Assembly (NCBI GenBank): GCA_034111025.1
Contig: JAWUYB010000004.1
Span: forward strand, 1-49,042
Source: CAJXJP01 sp034111025
GTDB taxonomy: Bacteria > Patescibacteriota > Gracilibacteria > BD1-5 > UBA6164
Direction of reading: 5' to 3'
Length of the DNA: 49,042 nt
Shown here: positions 28,368-40,044 of the stretch, piece by piece
Layout of the letters: each line of letters opens with the position of its first letter
How positions within the stretch are numbered: position 1 is the stretch's first letter
Translations under genes and position numbers: made by a program
Notes under the pieces: model-generated
Told to the model about the DNA's origin: nothing
What the model saw: only the letters and a program-made list of their open reading frames with translations
Databases searched by the model: none

Positions 28368-29114
28368 ATGAATATATTTAATATTGAACTGTTTTGAATC
28401 ACTATTTCTCCAAGTATTTACTGATTAATGTATGCTTTATCATTTTTAATATGATTTTTTGTATTAAAGAAAAGATGATTCTTTAATAAAGATCAACTTG
28501 ATGATATATTTTTATATGTATTCATGTGAGTTATACTATGATGAAGGTTTGGTTATATAGTTTTTTATAACCTAGATCACTACATAAATAATTATTGAGA
28601 TATACTTAAGTTTTGGGAATGAGGTATGAGTTTTCATTGAGGGGTATTATGAGTAGTTTGAGCAATGATTATATATTCAATAAGATATAAGCTTGATTTC
28701 TATAAAGTCGCTGATCAAATTTGCGCAGTACTCCCTATATGATTATGATTATGAAGAATTTGAAATTATGCAAATTGAGAATTATTAGGTTATTCATGAT
28801 ATAGTTGACTGTTATCTATTACTAAAGGTTGAATAAATTATTTCCCTTCTACTCTGTTAGAATCATTATTAGAATGACTTGTATTATATATAATTCTAAC
28901 TTACATATATAGGAATAGGCAATTTTCATGACAAGTAGCTAGTGTCTTCTTAATCTGATACTGAATTTTTAGAATGATAGTAGAATTATTTTTTAGGCAG
29001 CCAGATGCTCATATTTGATATATTTTTAGTATATTTTCAGTATGAAGTCTCCTAAGTATTCCAATGATTTTATCTTGACTTTGATTTTATATATATTTAA
29101 GTAAGAAAAAATAG
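28368..29114 (+). CDS. lgt: prolipoprotein diacylglyceryl transferase
   Basis: 248 aa, seven membrane helices. Lgt moves diacylglycerol from phosphatidylglycerol to the lipobox Cys of prolipoproteins. The signature is near residue 130: GLGLGRIGNYANGELLG (family GR.GNF.NGEL.G), and GGMSFHGGVLG carries the conserved HGG. Nearly all glycines, including the signature ones, are TGA. Ends TAG three bases before the rhomboid ATG: a two-gene operon. CPR genomes usually keep lgt even when lipid synthesis is reduced (family knowledge). Confidence 0.95.
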
Positions 29115-29117
29115 ACT

Positions 29118-29660
29118 ATGATAAATATAAAAGAATTTAAAACATATAGTATATCTAATATATTAATAGGGATAAGTTTTATTGCTACGTCAGTAGTAAT
29201 AAGTCTACCTGAATTATCTAACTATTGAATAAATACATTTTTTCTAAATCAAGGTTTATATTATATATTTATAATGCAATTATTTACTGGTGTCTTTATA
29301 CATGGTTGAATATTGCATCTATTATCAAATAGTTTATTTATATATTTTTTCTGAAATATAGTAGAAAATACTTTATGAATTAAAAAATATTTAATACTCT
29401 TATTTAGTTCAGTTATATTTACAGGTATTTCATTAGTATTATTTACTCAATGAAATACTATTTGAATTAGTTGATTTGCTATGACTTTGTTATGATTTTA
29501 TACAACAGTTATGTTTATGAAATGAAACAAAGATTATAAATGATGAATAACAGCCATTATAATAAATGTATGAATATGATTTGTACCAGGAATTAGTTTA
29601 GTTGGTCATTTGTCCGGTGTAATTATAGGTATTATTTATTGATTAATTCATAGAAAATAA
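29118..29660 (+). CDS. rhomboid-family intramembrane serine protease
   Basis: 180 aa, six membrane helices, GlpG-like minimal form. Motifs: FIHGGILHLLSNSLFIYFFG (the H..HL..N loop-1 segment), GISGFAMTLLGF (catalytic Ser in the GxSG motif) and LVGHLSGVIIGI (catalytic His). It cleaves substrate proteins inside the membrane. Its active-site glycines are partly TGA. Operon with lgt and followed by a clear terminator. Confidence 0.9.
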
Positions 29661-29689
29661 TTACTGTTTATAACTAAAAAAAATAATAA

Positions 29690-29733
29690 TTTAAAGCTAT
29701 TTAATCTTATTTAAAATTAAATAGCTTTTTTGC
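29690..29733 (+). terminator. Rho-independent terminator of lgt-rhomboid
   Basis: AAAGCTATTTAAT and ATTAAATAGCTTTTTT: 13-bp stem and T-run, 30 bases past the rhomboid stop. Confidence 0.85.
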
Positions 29734-29836
29734 TACTTAGACATATCAAAGTTTCTATATTTTTTGGTTGTAAAATAAGTTTTTTTCGATAAAGTATAGC
29801 AATAAAAAATTATAGTAAATTTACGAATAAATAATA

Positions 29837-31255
29837 ATGAGTTTTAAGAAAAATAATCTAAAAAATGATAACAATATATTTAGTAGTTTTATTGGAATAA
29901 TATCTATTTGTGTAGTATTTGTTATTGGTATAATAGTTATAAATAACTTTGATATACTATCTTTTGAAATGATGAATAAAAATCTAACAACAGAAGAAGT
30001 TAAAAAAATAGAAGTTAAAAAAGAAGAAAAAATTAAACAAGTTAGAGAATCAAATAAAATAAATATATTATTAGTCTGAAGAGGTTGATGAAGTCATGAT
30101 GCTCCTGATTTAACAGATACTATAATTCTAGCTAGTTTAGATAAGAAAAAACATCTCATAAGTATGTTATCTATCCCTAGAGATCTATATGTAGAATATG
30201 ATGATAATAAATGATCTGAGTGAAAGATAAATGGTATATATGCTAAAAATTACTATAAATCAGAATCAAAACAAAAATGAATGGAGGCTTTAAAAAGTAA
30301 AGTCTCAAAAATTACTTGAGAAAAAATAGATTATTTTGTTAATGTAGATTTTAATTGATTTACTAAAGTTATAGATGCTTTAGGTTGAATAGAGATAAAC
30401 GTGCCTAATAATTTTGTTGATGATCAGTATCCTGATGGTAATTGGGGTTATAGGACATTAGTTTTTCGTAAATGAACTTGGAATTTTACATGAGATAATG
30501 CATTAAAATATGCAAGAAGTAGACATTCTACAAGTGATTTTGATAGAAGTTTAAGGCAACAACAAGTTATTTCTTGAGCCAAACAAAAAATAATAGAAGC
30601 TGATTACTTAACATCTCCAAAGAAAATAAAAGAATTCTATAATATATATAAGCAATATATCTATAGTGATATATGAATAACAGACTTATTAACTTTTCTC
30701 CCTATATTCAAAGATGTAGAAAAAATGAAAATTCTACCTTATAATATAAATGATTCTTGTTTCTATTGAAGTAATACCTGTGAAAAATGAGGTTTCCTAT
30801 ATACACCTGAAAGAGTCTTATATAATGGAATGTCAGTACTATTATTAAATTGAACTGAAAAAAATAATTTAAATGAATATGATGATTTCCAACTTTATAC
30901 AAATAGAATCTATAATAATCAAGAATTTTTTATAGAAAATCATGAAATTAATGTATTTAATTCATTAAAAGTAAATCATCTGGCTTGAATTCTTAGTAAT
31001 GATATAGTACCTTATGGTTTTAATATACCGAAGTATAATTCTATTTGAAATACACCTATAGTATATCCTAATTCTATTATATACTATAATAATATAGATG
31101 AAGATTCAGAAACTATAAAATATTTAAAAGAGTTCTTTAAATGAGAGTTTATAAAAACTCAAGTACCTAAATATTCTAAAGTATCTTCAACTAAAGTTGA
31201 AATAATTATCTGAGAAGATTATTTGGATACTGAAGTTAAAACATTCATTTTCTAA
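29837..31255 (+). CDS. LytR-CpsA-Psr (LCP) family protein
   Basis: 472 aa. One N-terminal membrane helix (about residues 17-36), a short charged linker, then the LCP domain: NILLVGRGGGSHDAPDLTDTI, LISMLSIPRDLYVEY (the conserved RD), KINGIYA, VNVDFNGFTKVIDALGGIEI and ALKYARSRHSTSDFDRSLRQQQ (Arg/Asp phosphate-binding residues). LCP enzymes attach polyprenyl-linked glycopolymers to peptidoglycan or proteins outside the membrane. The C-terminal 130 residues resemble the LytR_C domain only weakly. Eleven bases before the PBP gene, so an operon. Confidence 0.92.
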
Positions 31256-31266
31256 TAACAAAAATT

Positions 31267-34200
31267 ATGTTTCAAAGTAAAAATATTAAAAAATCTAGGA
31301 TTAGATCAAAATATACTAAAACAGTAAAAAAATCTGTAAAGAAACCATGAAAAACTATATTTAAAGTATGTTTATACTTATTTATATTTTTCTTGCTAAC
31401 AGGATTTATATTGTCACTTGTATTATATAAGAAATATTTAAGTGATCTCCCCTCTGTTCAAGAAATGGAAAAATTGGAATTTGCAGAAGCTTCTACTATT
31501 TATGATAAAAATTGAATTGAACTTTATAAAATATTCAAGGAAAAAAGAACCTATGTAACTTATGAAGAAATTAATAAAAATATGATTAATGCTCTTGTTG
31601 CATGAGAAGATAAACGTTTTTGGGAAAACCCTTGAATTGATTTAATTTGATTAGCTAGAGCATGAATTAATTATTTAACGGGGAGTGAAGATGGTATCAA
31701 GGGTACATCAACATTAACTCAACAGTTAATTAGAAACACTATAATTAAAAACGAAAGGAGTATTGAAAGAAAAATAAAAGAAATGTACTTAGCTGTTCAA
31801 TTAACAAATTGAGTATCAAAAGAAAAAATTCTTGAATTATATTTAAATAAAATTGAATTTTGAAGTAATGCTTTTGGTATAGAACAGGCAGCAAAAACTT
31901 TCTTTGATACATCAGCAAAAGATTTAGATATATTAGAAGCTTCTATGTTAGCATCACTTCCAAAAACACCTACATGATTATCTCCATATAATTATCCTAA
32001 AAGATTAATAGGTTATCCTTATATATATAATAAAGATAATGTATGAGAAGATTCACAAATAGAAATAGTTACGCAAAAAGATAAGACTGTTCATTCTCAA
32101 ATGGTTTCAAAATTAACTGATTATTTATCAGCTATGAAATGAAAACCATTAAAAGATAGTAATAAAATACTTATATGTAATTTAGATAATGATTTATTTA
32201 AATTAAATCAAAGAGTTGATAGTCAATGATGTAGTATTCAGGAGTATTCTCATTTACTTAATATGTTAAATGCTATTAAAATTACATTAGATGATAATGT
32301 CATAGAATATCAAACATGAAGAAAAGATTTTATATTACAAAGAATGTTAGAAGATGGATATATAACATTTGATGAATATAAGGAATCAATAATAGCTGGT
32401 ATTGGTTATAAATTTACGAGATCTAAAGAAAATATTAAGGCTCCACATTTTGTTTTTTATGTTAAAGAATATTTAGAGGAAAAATATTGAGCAGATGTAA
32501 TTAGTAAAGGATGACTTAAAATTTATACGACTCTAGATTATGAATTACAAAAAAAAGCAGAAGAAATAGTTGAAAAACAAACTGAAATTAATACAACAAA
32601 ATTTAATGCAAAAAATGCTGCAGTTGTTACCTTAGATAATAGAGATGGTAGTATAGTGGTTATGGTTTGATCAAAAGATTATTTTGATGAAGAAAATAAA
32701 TGAAATGTAAATATTATAACTTCAAAATTACAACCAGGTTCAACATTTAAACCTTTTGTATATTCTATTGCAACATACAAAAATGATATAGGATCACATA
32801 CTCCTATTTATGATGTTGAAACTCAATTTCCTTGATATAAGCCTCAAAATTTTGATGGAAAGTTTAAATGAAAAATGAACTTTTCTACAGCATTAAATGA
32901 AAGTAGAAATATCCCTGCTATCAAAATGTTTTACTTAGCTTGATGAGAAAAAGCAATTGTAAACTTTATGAAAAGTATTTGAGCTGCATCATTAAAAGAA
33001 CATGGTCAATATTGAGCACCTTTAGCACTTTGAACAGGTGAAATGACTCCTTTAGAATTAGCAACATCATATTCTGTATTTGCTAACATGTGAGTAAAAA
33101 AAGAAATTTCACCTATATTGAAGGTAGAAGATAATAAATGAAACATTATTTTAGAAATATGAAAAAATAAATGAGATCAAATTATCTCTAAGTGACAATC
33201 ATATTTAATGAATAATGTGTTAAGTAATTCATCTACAAGACCTCAATTTTGGAATAATTATTTAACTATAAATGGAAGAAAAGCCGCTGCTAAAACATGA
33301 ACATCTACAAAACAAACAGAAAAAGATTGAGTTAAGATAATATATCCTACTAACTTATGGACTACATGATATACTCCTCAATATACAACTGTTGCTTGGG
33401 CTTGAAATACGGATTGATCTAAATTAAATTTTAGTTGAAATGGTTTAGAGTGAGCTTGACCAATATGGAAAAATACTATGGAAGTATTACATAAAGGTGT
33501 CTCTATAGAAAATTGGTCAAAACCATCAGAGATAAAAGAGGTAAGCATATCAGATATTTCATGATTTTTACCTAGTCCCGAAAATATTAATAATACTTTC
33601 ATAGTAAAATCATTATTTTTAAATAAACCTTCTAAATACGATTATAGTTTCAAAACTATAGAAGTTGATGCTCTTTGTAATGGATTAGTTACACATAAAA
33701 CACCAGAAGCTGCAAAACAAAATGTAACATTAGTACAATTTAATTCACTACTACCAGGTAATTCTAGTTGGGAAAATCCTGTACAAGATTGGGTTAAATC
33801 ATGAAAAGCTGCAGAAAAATATGGTAATATATCTAATTTAATCACAAATTTTTCAGATAAAGAGTGTGAAAGATCAGAATTAGAATCAAATATTAATATA
33901 AATTCTTTAACTGATACTGGTGATGTATTTACAGTATGATTAAATACTATAAAATTTGCTTATAGAAGTACAAATCCAATTATAAAAATAGACGTTATAT
34001 TAGAATGAAAAGTTGTAGATAGTATAAAAGTCGATAATAAAACAGAATGAATATATGAATGAATAATTTCGCTACCTTTTGAATACGAAAATAAAAAAGT
34101 GAATATAACTTTTAGAGCCGTAGATAATCAATATTATTCTGAGTCAGAATCAACTCAAATATATATACTTTGAAAAGATGTTATTAAGCCTGAAATTATA

Positions 34201-34470
34201 ATAAGTAATCCTAGTGATTTAAGTATAAAATTATATAATGACTGATTTTTTAACCTAAGAGGAGTTGTGAATGATAGATCACCTATTAGAACTATTAATG
34301 TTTATATAGATGATATTAGATATAAAATAGGTATACCTTGACCTGAAATTGTTTTAGAAATTTCAGCAGAAGGTTTAACAAAATGATTACATACTATTAG
34401 AATAGATGCAATAGATTATTGATTTAATAAATCTAGTAAGTTAATTAAATTAGAAATACTTGAAAAATAA
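31267..34470 (+). CDS. class A penicillin-binding protein (PBP1A type)
   Basis: 1067 aa. Short cytoplasmic basic tail, membrane helix (about residues 38-60), GT51 glycosyltransferase domain (ALVAGEDKRFWENPGID with the catalytic Glu, GTSTLTQQLIRN, RKIKEMYLA), then a transpeptidase domain with SxxK in PGSTFKPFVY, SxN in ESRNIP, and KTGTS. The last 300 residues are beta-rich, probably Fn3/Ig-like (FRAVDNQYYSESESTQIYIL). It polymerises and cross-links peptidoglycan. Dozens of TGA codons, including the KTG Gly. Ends the LCP-PBP operon at a strong terminator. Confidence 0.95.
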
Positions 34471-34501
34471 AAAAAATAATTCCTGAGGGAATTATTTTTT
34501 T
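34470..34501. terminator. bidirectional hairpin terminator
   Basis: AAAAAATAATTCC and GGGAATTATTTTTT around TGA: 12-bp stem. It separates the convergent PBP and Fur-like genes. Confidence 0.9.
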
Positions 34502-34850
34502 ATTTTTCATTAAATGTTCAGAATATTTTAATATCTGTATTAATAATATTAAAATTTTTTGGTAGGTTATTAAAATTCAAGCTATCCATTGGTAAGTCTA
34601 TAATATTTCAAGATGCTTCATCTATTAAGTGTATATGGTTTCATATATTAGTTTCAAAATAGGCTTTTTTACCTATTCAAATTACTTTTTTTAATTTTCA
34701 TTTTTCTAATAATTGTTCTACGTTTCTGTATATAGAAGACCTCCCTATTTCAGGATATTTTTCTTGTAAAAAACTAAAAATCTGATCAACTGTTAAATGT
34801 TTATCAGTACATATATTTATAATATCTTCTGTGTAATAATGAGTTTTCAT
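34500..34850 (-). CDS. Fur-family regulator (PerR-like role inferred), short form
   Basis: 116 aa. The winged-helix part is typical: DIINICTDKHLTVDQIFSFL and GRSSIYRNVEQLLEKGKL (recognition helix, S.YRN..LL...G). The metal/dimer part is reduced: NHIHLIDEASGNIIDL replaces the usual HHHxxCxxCGxI, so the H.H ligands persist but the structural Cys are gone. Divergent from the peroxiredoxin gene across a perfect 37-bp palindrome that resembles a Fur box, which suggests it represses itself and the peroxidase in response to peroxide or metal. No SD. Confidence 0.85.
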
Positions 34851-34900
34851 AAAGTTTTTTTATATATAATTAACTCAATAATATATAAATATAGCTAAAG

Positions 34901-34937
34901 TCAAATATAAATGAGAATTATTCTCATTTATATTTGA
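34901..34937. promoter_or_regulatory. perfect 37-bp palindrome, Fur/PerR-type operator
   Basis: 18-1-18 perfect inverted repeat centred on 34919. Its core TGAGAAT-T-ATTCTCA (34912-34926) has the 7-1-7 architecture of Fur-family boxes. Each end carries a -35-like TTGACA (plus, 34934-34939) or TTGACT (minus, 34905-34900), so a protein bound here would cover both divergent promoters. Confidence 0.85.
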
Positions 34938-35003
34938 CAGATGAATAAAATTTAATAGCATATGATCATGCAATAAATACATTGCTCTTAATAATTAAAA
35001 AAT

Positions 35004-35621
35004 ATGATTATGGAAAATTTTGAATTACCACAACAAGTAAAAATCGATACACAAGCTCCTGCTTGGGAATTACCATACTATGATCCTATAACTGATACTG
35101 ATTCTACTATTTCTTCTGAAGATATGACTGGTAAATGGCATGTAGTATTCTTTTATCCTGCTGATTTTACTTTTGTTTGTCCAACAGAATTAAAAGATAT
35201 GGCAGAAGCTAAAGGTAAATTCGATTCATTAAACGTTGAAGTACTAGCTGCTTCTACTGATACTGTATTCTCACATAGAGCATGGGTTAGATCAGAAAAA
35301 TTAATGGAAAACTTCCAATACAAAATGTTATCAGATCATGGTTTAATGTTATCAGAATTATATAATATTCTAGATGACGAATCTGGTATTGCCGGTAGAG
35401 GTACGTTTATTATCGATCCAGATGGAATCTGTAGAGGTATTGAAGTAACTTCAGGACCTTTAGGTAGAAATTCAGATGAACTTGTAAGAAAAATCGAAGC
35501 ATTACAATTCATGAGAGAAAATCCTGGTACAGCATGTCCTGCTAAATGGGCTGTAGGATCTAAAACTCTTACTCCAAATATCAAAATAGCAGGTGAAGTT
35601 TTCGAAGCTTTACAAGATTAA
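35004..35621 (+). CDS. 2-Cys peroxiredoxin (AhpC/TSA)
   Basis: 205 aa. It reduces peroxides with thiol electrons. Peroxidatic Cys in YPADFTFVCPTELKDM (near residue 59), conserved Arg in SHRAWVRSEK, resolving Cys in NPGTACPAKWAVG near the C-terminus: the AhpC-like typical 2-Cys class. Start at 35004, or at the ATG two codons later. No TGA among about 15 glycines, so the gene avoids the recoded codon. No AhpF or thioredoxin reductase lies nearby. Divergent from the Fur-like gene across the palindrome. Confidence 0.96.
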   Translation: MIMENFELPQQVKIDTQAPAWELPYYDPITDTDSTISSEDMTGKWHVVFFYPADFTFVCPTELKDMAEAKGKFDSLNVEVLAASTDTVFSHRAWVRSEKLMENFQYKMLSDHGLMLSELYNILDDESGIAGRGTFIIDPDGICRGIEVTSGPLGRNSDELVRKIEALQFMRENPGTACPAKWAVGSKTLTPNIKIAGEVFEALQD

Positions 35622-35635
35622 ATAGCTAGTAATAT

Positions 35636-35672
35636 AAAAAAGATCTAAATTTAATTTAGATCTTTTTTATTA
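35636..35672. terminator. bidirectional hairpin terminator
   Basis: AAAAAAGATCTAAAT and ATTTAGATCTTTTTT around TTA: 15-bp stem between convergent peroxiredoxin and holA; holA's stop lies in its T-run. Confidence 0.9.
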
Positions 35673-36611
35673 ATTTATTTTTAATAAAATATTTTCAAAT
35701 TCTAATAAAAAATCTTTGTCTTCGGTTCACATAAGTTTTCAAGATTTCATTTTTTTATCTAATCATATAAGTTCTATATAAAATTTACTTAATTTATTAA
35801 AACTTAATTTATAAGATTTATTAATTAAGAATGCTTTATTTCATAAATCTAATATTTGAGCAATCTCTGATTGTGATTTTTTTTTAGATTTTAATTTTCA
35901 AATAAATACATTTGTTCTTAAATTTGCTAATAAATTATTATAAAATGCATAAATACTTGTATCATTTAATATAATATTTAGTTTTAATTTAGCAGCTACT
36001 AAATTCCTATTAAGGATATCATCTATAAATTGAAAAATACTTTCTTCTAGTTCAGGAAAAATATTATCTGTAATATCATTAACTTCTATTATATTTTTTG
36101 TAATAAGAAGTTTTTCTATTTCAGAAGCTATTTTTTCAATATTATTAGATTTGAAAGCAATTAATTTTTGTAGTGCACTATCTGAAATTTTTCATGAAAA
36201 TCTATTTCTAAGTATAGAATATGATTCATCTGCAGATTTAGAATTAAACTCTCTTAATTCTGCTATCTTGTTTATATATTTATATTGTTTTGATCTCTTG
36301 TCAGGATTAATACTATATAATAGTAATATATTTCATTCTGGCAGTTTATCTAAAAGTGTAATAATATAATCAATTTTATCATTTATTTTAGATTCTTTTG
36401 TTCATATTTCAAGTTCTATAATTATTAATTTTTTTTCTGCTAAAAAACTCATTGCAGATATATTTTCACTCAGGAAATTATAATCAACATTCACTATATC
36501 TTTTATATGAGCCAGATTAAAATCTCAAAATTTATCTATAAATTTTGTTTTCCATGCTATTACTTGTGTAGAAACGAGATAATGTGAATTTCAAGTAAAA
36601 TGATATATCAT
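35670..36611 (-). CDS. holA: DNA polymerase III delta subunit (clamp-loader), HolA-like
   Basis: 313 aa, usual HolA length. It opens the sliding clamp for loading. Sequence features: AEKKLIIIELEIG (Walker-like strand without P-loop), LPEGNILLLYSINPDKRSKQYKYI (family pattern L..LP.....lv......DkR.k.yK), then an all-helical C-terminal domain (DDILNRNLVAAKLKLNIIL). Overlaps the upstream mutS fragment by one base (TAATG), so the two are translationally coupled. Identification rests on these patterns and length. Confidence 0.82.
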
Positions 36612-37804
36612 TATATTTTAATTATATCTTTAAGTTTTTTAGTTCCTTTAGTGTCTATTAATTTGAATACTTCTAATACAGACTGCAAAGAACGTTTTAG
36701 ATTTAGTAAATCTCTAGGATTTGTTCTATTTAATGCAATTCTATTGAGAATTGAATCAATATCTGCAACATAAGTTAACTGTTCTCTCACAGCCTCTAAT
36801 AGTATCTTATTGTTGTAAAATTCTCAAACAAAACTATTTCTAGTATTTATTTCTTTGACACTTTGGAGTGGTTTTATTATTTGTTCTCTTAACATCCTAT
36901 TCCCTGCACTCGTTTTTGTTTTATTTAAAATTCATACAAGAGTTCAAAGTGTAGATGATTTTGTTGAAAGATTATAAAGTAAGTCTAAACTATAAATAGT
37001 AGATTCATCTAAATTCATAAAAGAATCGAAACTCATGTAACTAATCTTTTGTAAAAATTTCAAATCAGTTTTTTGATTATTAGAAAGATAACTTAATAAT
37101 AATACTGCTGAATCAATAGAATTTTGTTTATCTTCAATTCAAAATCAAATAAGGTTTTTAACTCAAAAATGGTTACATAATAATTGTTTTGTATTTTTAT
37201 TATTTTCATAAAAATAAATATTTAACCCATATTTTTTTTCTAACACATCTTTTATATCAGTATTTCAAAACAAAGATTTATCTAGAATTACCTCTTTAGG
37301 TGATATTTTATAGAGTTGATTTTTTAAATCATCAAATTGCTTAAATTCTCATGTATACCAATTATTAGAATTAATATCTAAATAACTGATTCAAAATCAA
37401 TTTTTAGACTCTGTAATTGATAATAATATATTAGAATTATCTACCTTACTATATTCTTCTCATTCGAGTTCCAAAGTAGATGGAGTCACTATTCTTACTA
37501 TTTCTCTTTTTACTAATCATTTTAATTTAGGATCAGATACTTGCTCTGCTATTGCAACTTTATAACCTGCATTTATTAATTGAGGTAAATATTTAGCTTT
37601 TGCATGATATGGTATTCATGCGAGTGGTACTGGATTTTCAGCATTTTTATTTCTTGATGTTACAGATATTCACAGGATTCTATTAGCTATATGTGCATCT
37701 TCTCAAAATAATTCATAAAAATCTCACATCCTAAAAAACAAAAGAGAATCTGGTACTTGTTTTTTTAAATCATAAAATTGTTGCATTGCAGGAGTAATAC
37801 TCAT
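36611..37804 (-). CDS. MutS N-terminal half (domains I-III), ATPase missing
   Basis: 397 aa against about 850 for MutS. Domain I begins ITPAMQQFYDLKKQVPDSLL and has FFRMGDFYELFGEDA with the mismatch-contacting Phe; ENPVPLAGIPYHAKAKYLPQ follows, then domain II, and domain III with LLGT-type TLGTLVGILNKTKTSAGNRML and INTRNSFVGEF. The protein stops at KKLKDIIKI, before the clamp and the ATPase domain (no Walker motifs). The TAA overlaps the holA start cleanly, which argues for a true gene end. Mismatch repair would need the C-terminal half elsewhere. Confidence 0.85.
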
Positions 37805-37813
37805 AAGTTTATT

Positions 37814-39040
37814 TTAAAACATATATTTTTTTCTAGATATTCTTGAATACTTAGATTTTTCTTCAGTATAACGAGAAATATTTAATAAAATTCATAAAGC
37901 TATCATAAGTGATAATAACGAACTTCATCAGTAACTAATAAATGGGAGTGTAATACCTGTGAGAGGCATTATATTTAAGTTTACTCATATATTTATAAAT
38001 GCTTGTAATAAAATCCGTGAAGAGATTCCTACTGCTACATATTTTGCAAATAAGTCTTTTACACGTGATGCAATATAAAATCCTCTGTATCAAATATGTA
38101 AGTAAAACATAATAAGAATTAATCAACCTGTGAATCATAATTCTTCGATAATAACTGAAAAAATGAAATCTCATTGAACTTCTGGTAGATATCAATATTT
38201 TTGGATTGATTTACCAAAACCTAAACCATCAAATCATCCACTTCATATAGTAATAAGGGAATTTCTTATTTGATCTTTACGACTATCTTTTAATGCTTGC
38301 TTTATAAATAAATTTTTATTATCTCAGGCAAATGTATCGATTCTCTGAGTAATATAACCTAATTTATTTTTTGGAATTCATGTTTCTTTATCATAATCTC
38401 AAATAAGATAAATAGAAGTTGCTAGAAATAATGATAAAAAAAATGTTAAAGCTAAATGTTTTATATTTGCTCATGCATAAAAAAACATTATTGCAGATAC
38501 TGGAACTATTACTAATATTGTTCAAAAGTCTGGTTGTAATCAAACTAATAATACTATTAATCAAATGATAGATAAGTAAGGTAGAAATCAATCTTTAAAA
38601 CTTTGTAAATATCACTTATATTTTTTAAAGAATGCTGCTAAAAAAATAATTAATGATATTTTTAAAAATTCTGTTGGTTGAATAGTAAATGGTATTCAAG
38701 GAATTGCTAACCATCATTTAGCTCACCCTAATTTGGTTCATACAATTAATACAATAACCAATAATAATAATGCTAGTCAAAATATATGTTTTGAAATTTT
38801 TTCAAAAATACTGTAATGAATTTTAACAATAACTCATAAAACAGTCATTCCAACTAATACATGAGCAATATTTCTTAATACATAAAAATGATTATATGCT
38901 TCTGTAATATAACCATTTGCAGCCATAGAAGATGTCACTCTAAAAGATGGATAAACTGATACTGATGATATCATAATCATTCAGAATATAACTAGAGCTA
39001 AGACAGTAAAAAATAATTTATAGTCTACAAATTTTTTCAT
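37814..39040 (-). CDS. ftsW: FtsW/RodA-family SEDS glycosyltransferase
   Basis: 408 aa, ten membrane helices. SEDS proteins polymerise lipid II in division (FtsW) or elongation (RodA). Motifs: PFTIQPTEFLKI (family q.sEf.K), QPDFGTILVI, VQGDFIFSVIIEELGFTGG (pQah.DFIFa.i.EElG) and INIGVNLNIMPLTGITLPFISYGGSSLL. Codon 342 (38015-38017) is CGG in GISS-x-ILLQAFINIG, where FtsW proteins commonly have Trp (E. coli GIGIWFSFQTAVNVG as I recall it). FtsW is preferred to RodA by this C-terminal match. In the rnc-to-holA operon. Confidence 0.9.
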
Positions 39041-39050
39041 GTAGATATGA

Positions 39051-39347
39051 TTAAAAAATAGATGATTTATATGCGTTATAATATGATAATGTTCCTGGGA
39101 AAAAAGTTTCTAATAAACCGGTCAGAAAAAACACTATTAATAATATTATTATCCCCGTAAAATCAAGTGGTCAAACATTTGTAGGTATTAAATCTTTTAT
39201 ACTATTATATAGTGGTTCTATAATAGATTTTAAAAAATTAGGTTTAATATTTAATCAAAAATTTGCTAACCATGATAAAATAATATCAAAAATTATTAAA
39301 TATTTAATTAAGTCTAAAAATATATATATTGAAAATGTGAAATTCAT
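39051..39347 (-). CDS. YggT-family membrane protein
   Basis: 98 aa. Two hydrophobic segments with the YggT pattern: LIIFDIILSWLANFGLNIKPN (D.ilsW), then IIEPLYNSIKDLIPTNVGPLDFTGIIILLIV (i..P....r..iP..g.iDfspiv). YggT proteins are linked to division and osmotic stress; biochemical role unclear. It sits 4 bases after rnc and 10 bases before ftsW in a tight operon, consistent with division function. Confidence 0.8.
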
Positions 39348-39351
39348 GTTT

Positions 39352-40044
39352 CTATTTAATTAATTTATTATATCCATCATTAGCAGCTGATTCTTGTGCT
39401 TTTTTCTTACTTGATCATGTTCATGTTCAAACATGTTTTTCTTCTAAGTAAACTCATACTTCAAATATTTTATCATGATCTGGTCATGATTCAGTATGAA
39501 TTTTATAAGTTGGTGTTATCTCGAATTCTGCTTGTGAGTATTCTTGAATAATGGTTTTATGATCTTTAGTCTTATTATTTTTTAATATATCATCTAATGT
39601 AATATATATATATTTATTAACAAATTCTGAAGCAACTTCTATTCATAAGTCTAAATAAATAGCTCCTAATAAAGCTTCTACAACGTTTGCTAATAAATAA
39701 TCATTAGATCTTCAACCTGACATTTCTTCTCCTTTACCTAATAATAAATATTCTGGTAATCATATATTTTTTGCTACTGATGCAAGGTTTGTACCTCTAA
39801 CAAGAGCACTTCTTATATCAGTAAGTTCCCCTTCAGGTTTTTTCGGAAAATCATTATATAAATTTTTTGTAATTGCTAGCTCTAAAACAGCATCTCCTAA
39901 AAACTCTAATCTTTCATTATGTTCTGGTGCAAAGTCAGATCTTTCGTTCACAATTGATCTATGAATGAAAGCTAAAACATAGAGAGAAATATTTTTATAA
40001 TCTATATCTAGCTTATTTAATGCAATTGATATTTTATCATGCAT
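39352..40044 (-). CDS. rnc: ribonuclease III
   Basis: 230 aa from the ATG at 40044; a TTG at 40080 would add 12 residues. It cleaves double-stranded RNA in rRNA and mRNA processing. Signature HNERLEFLGDAVLELAI (catalytic Glu and Asp), later GEEMSGGRSNDYLLANVVEALLGAIY with the second acidic pair (N.VEA), and a C-terminal dsRNA-binding domain (PTYKIHTESGPDHDKIFEVG ... GTGTGSSKKKAQESAA). First gene of the rnc-yggT-ftsW-mutS-holA operon. A terminator separates it from nusB. Confidence 0.95.
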
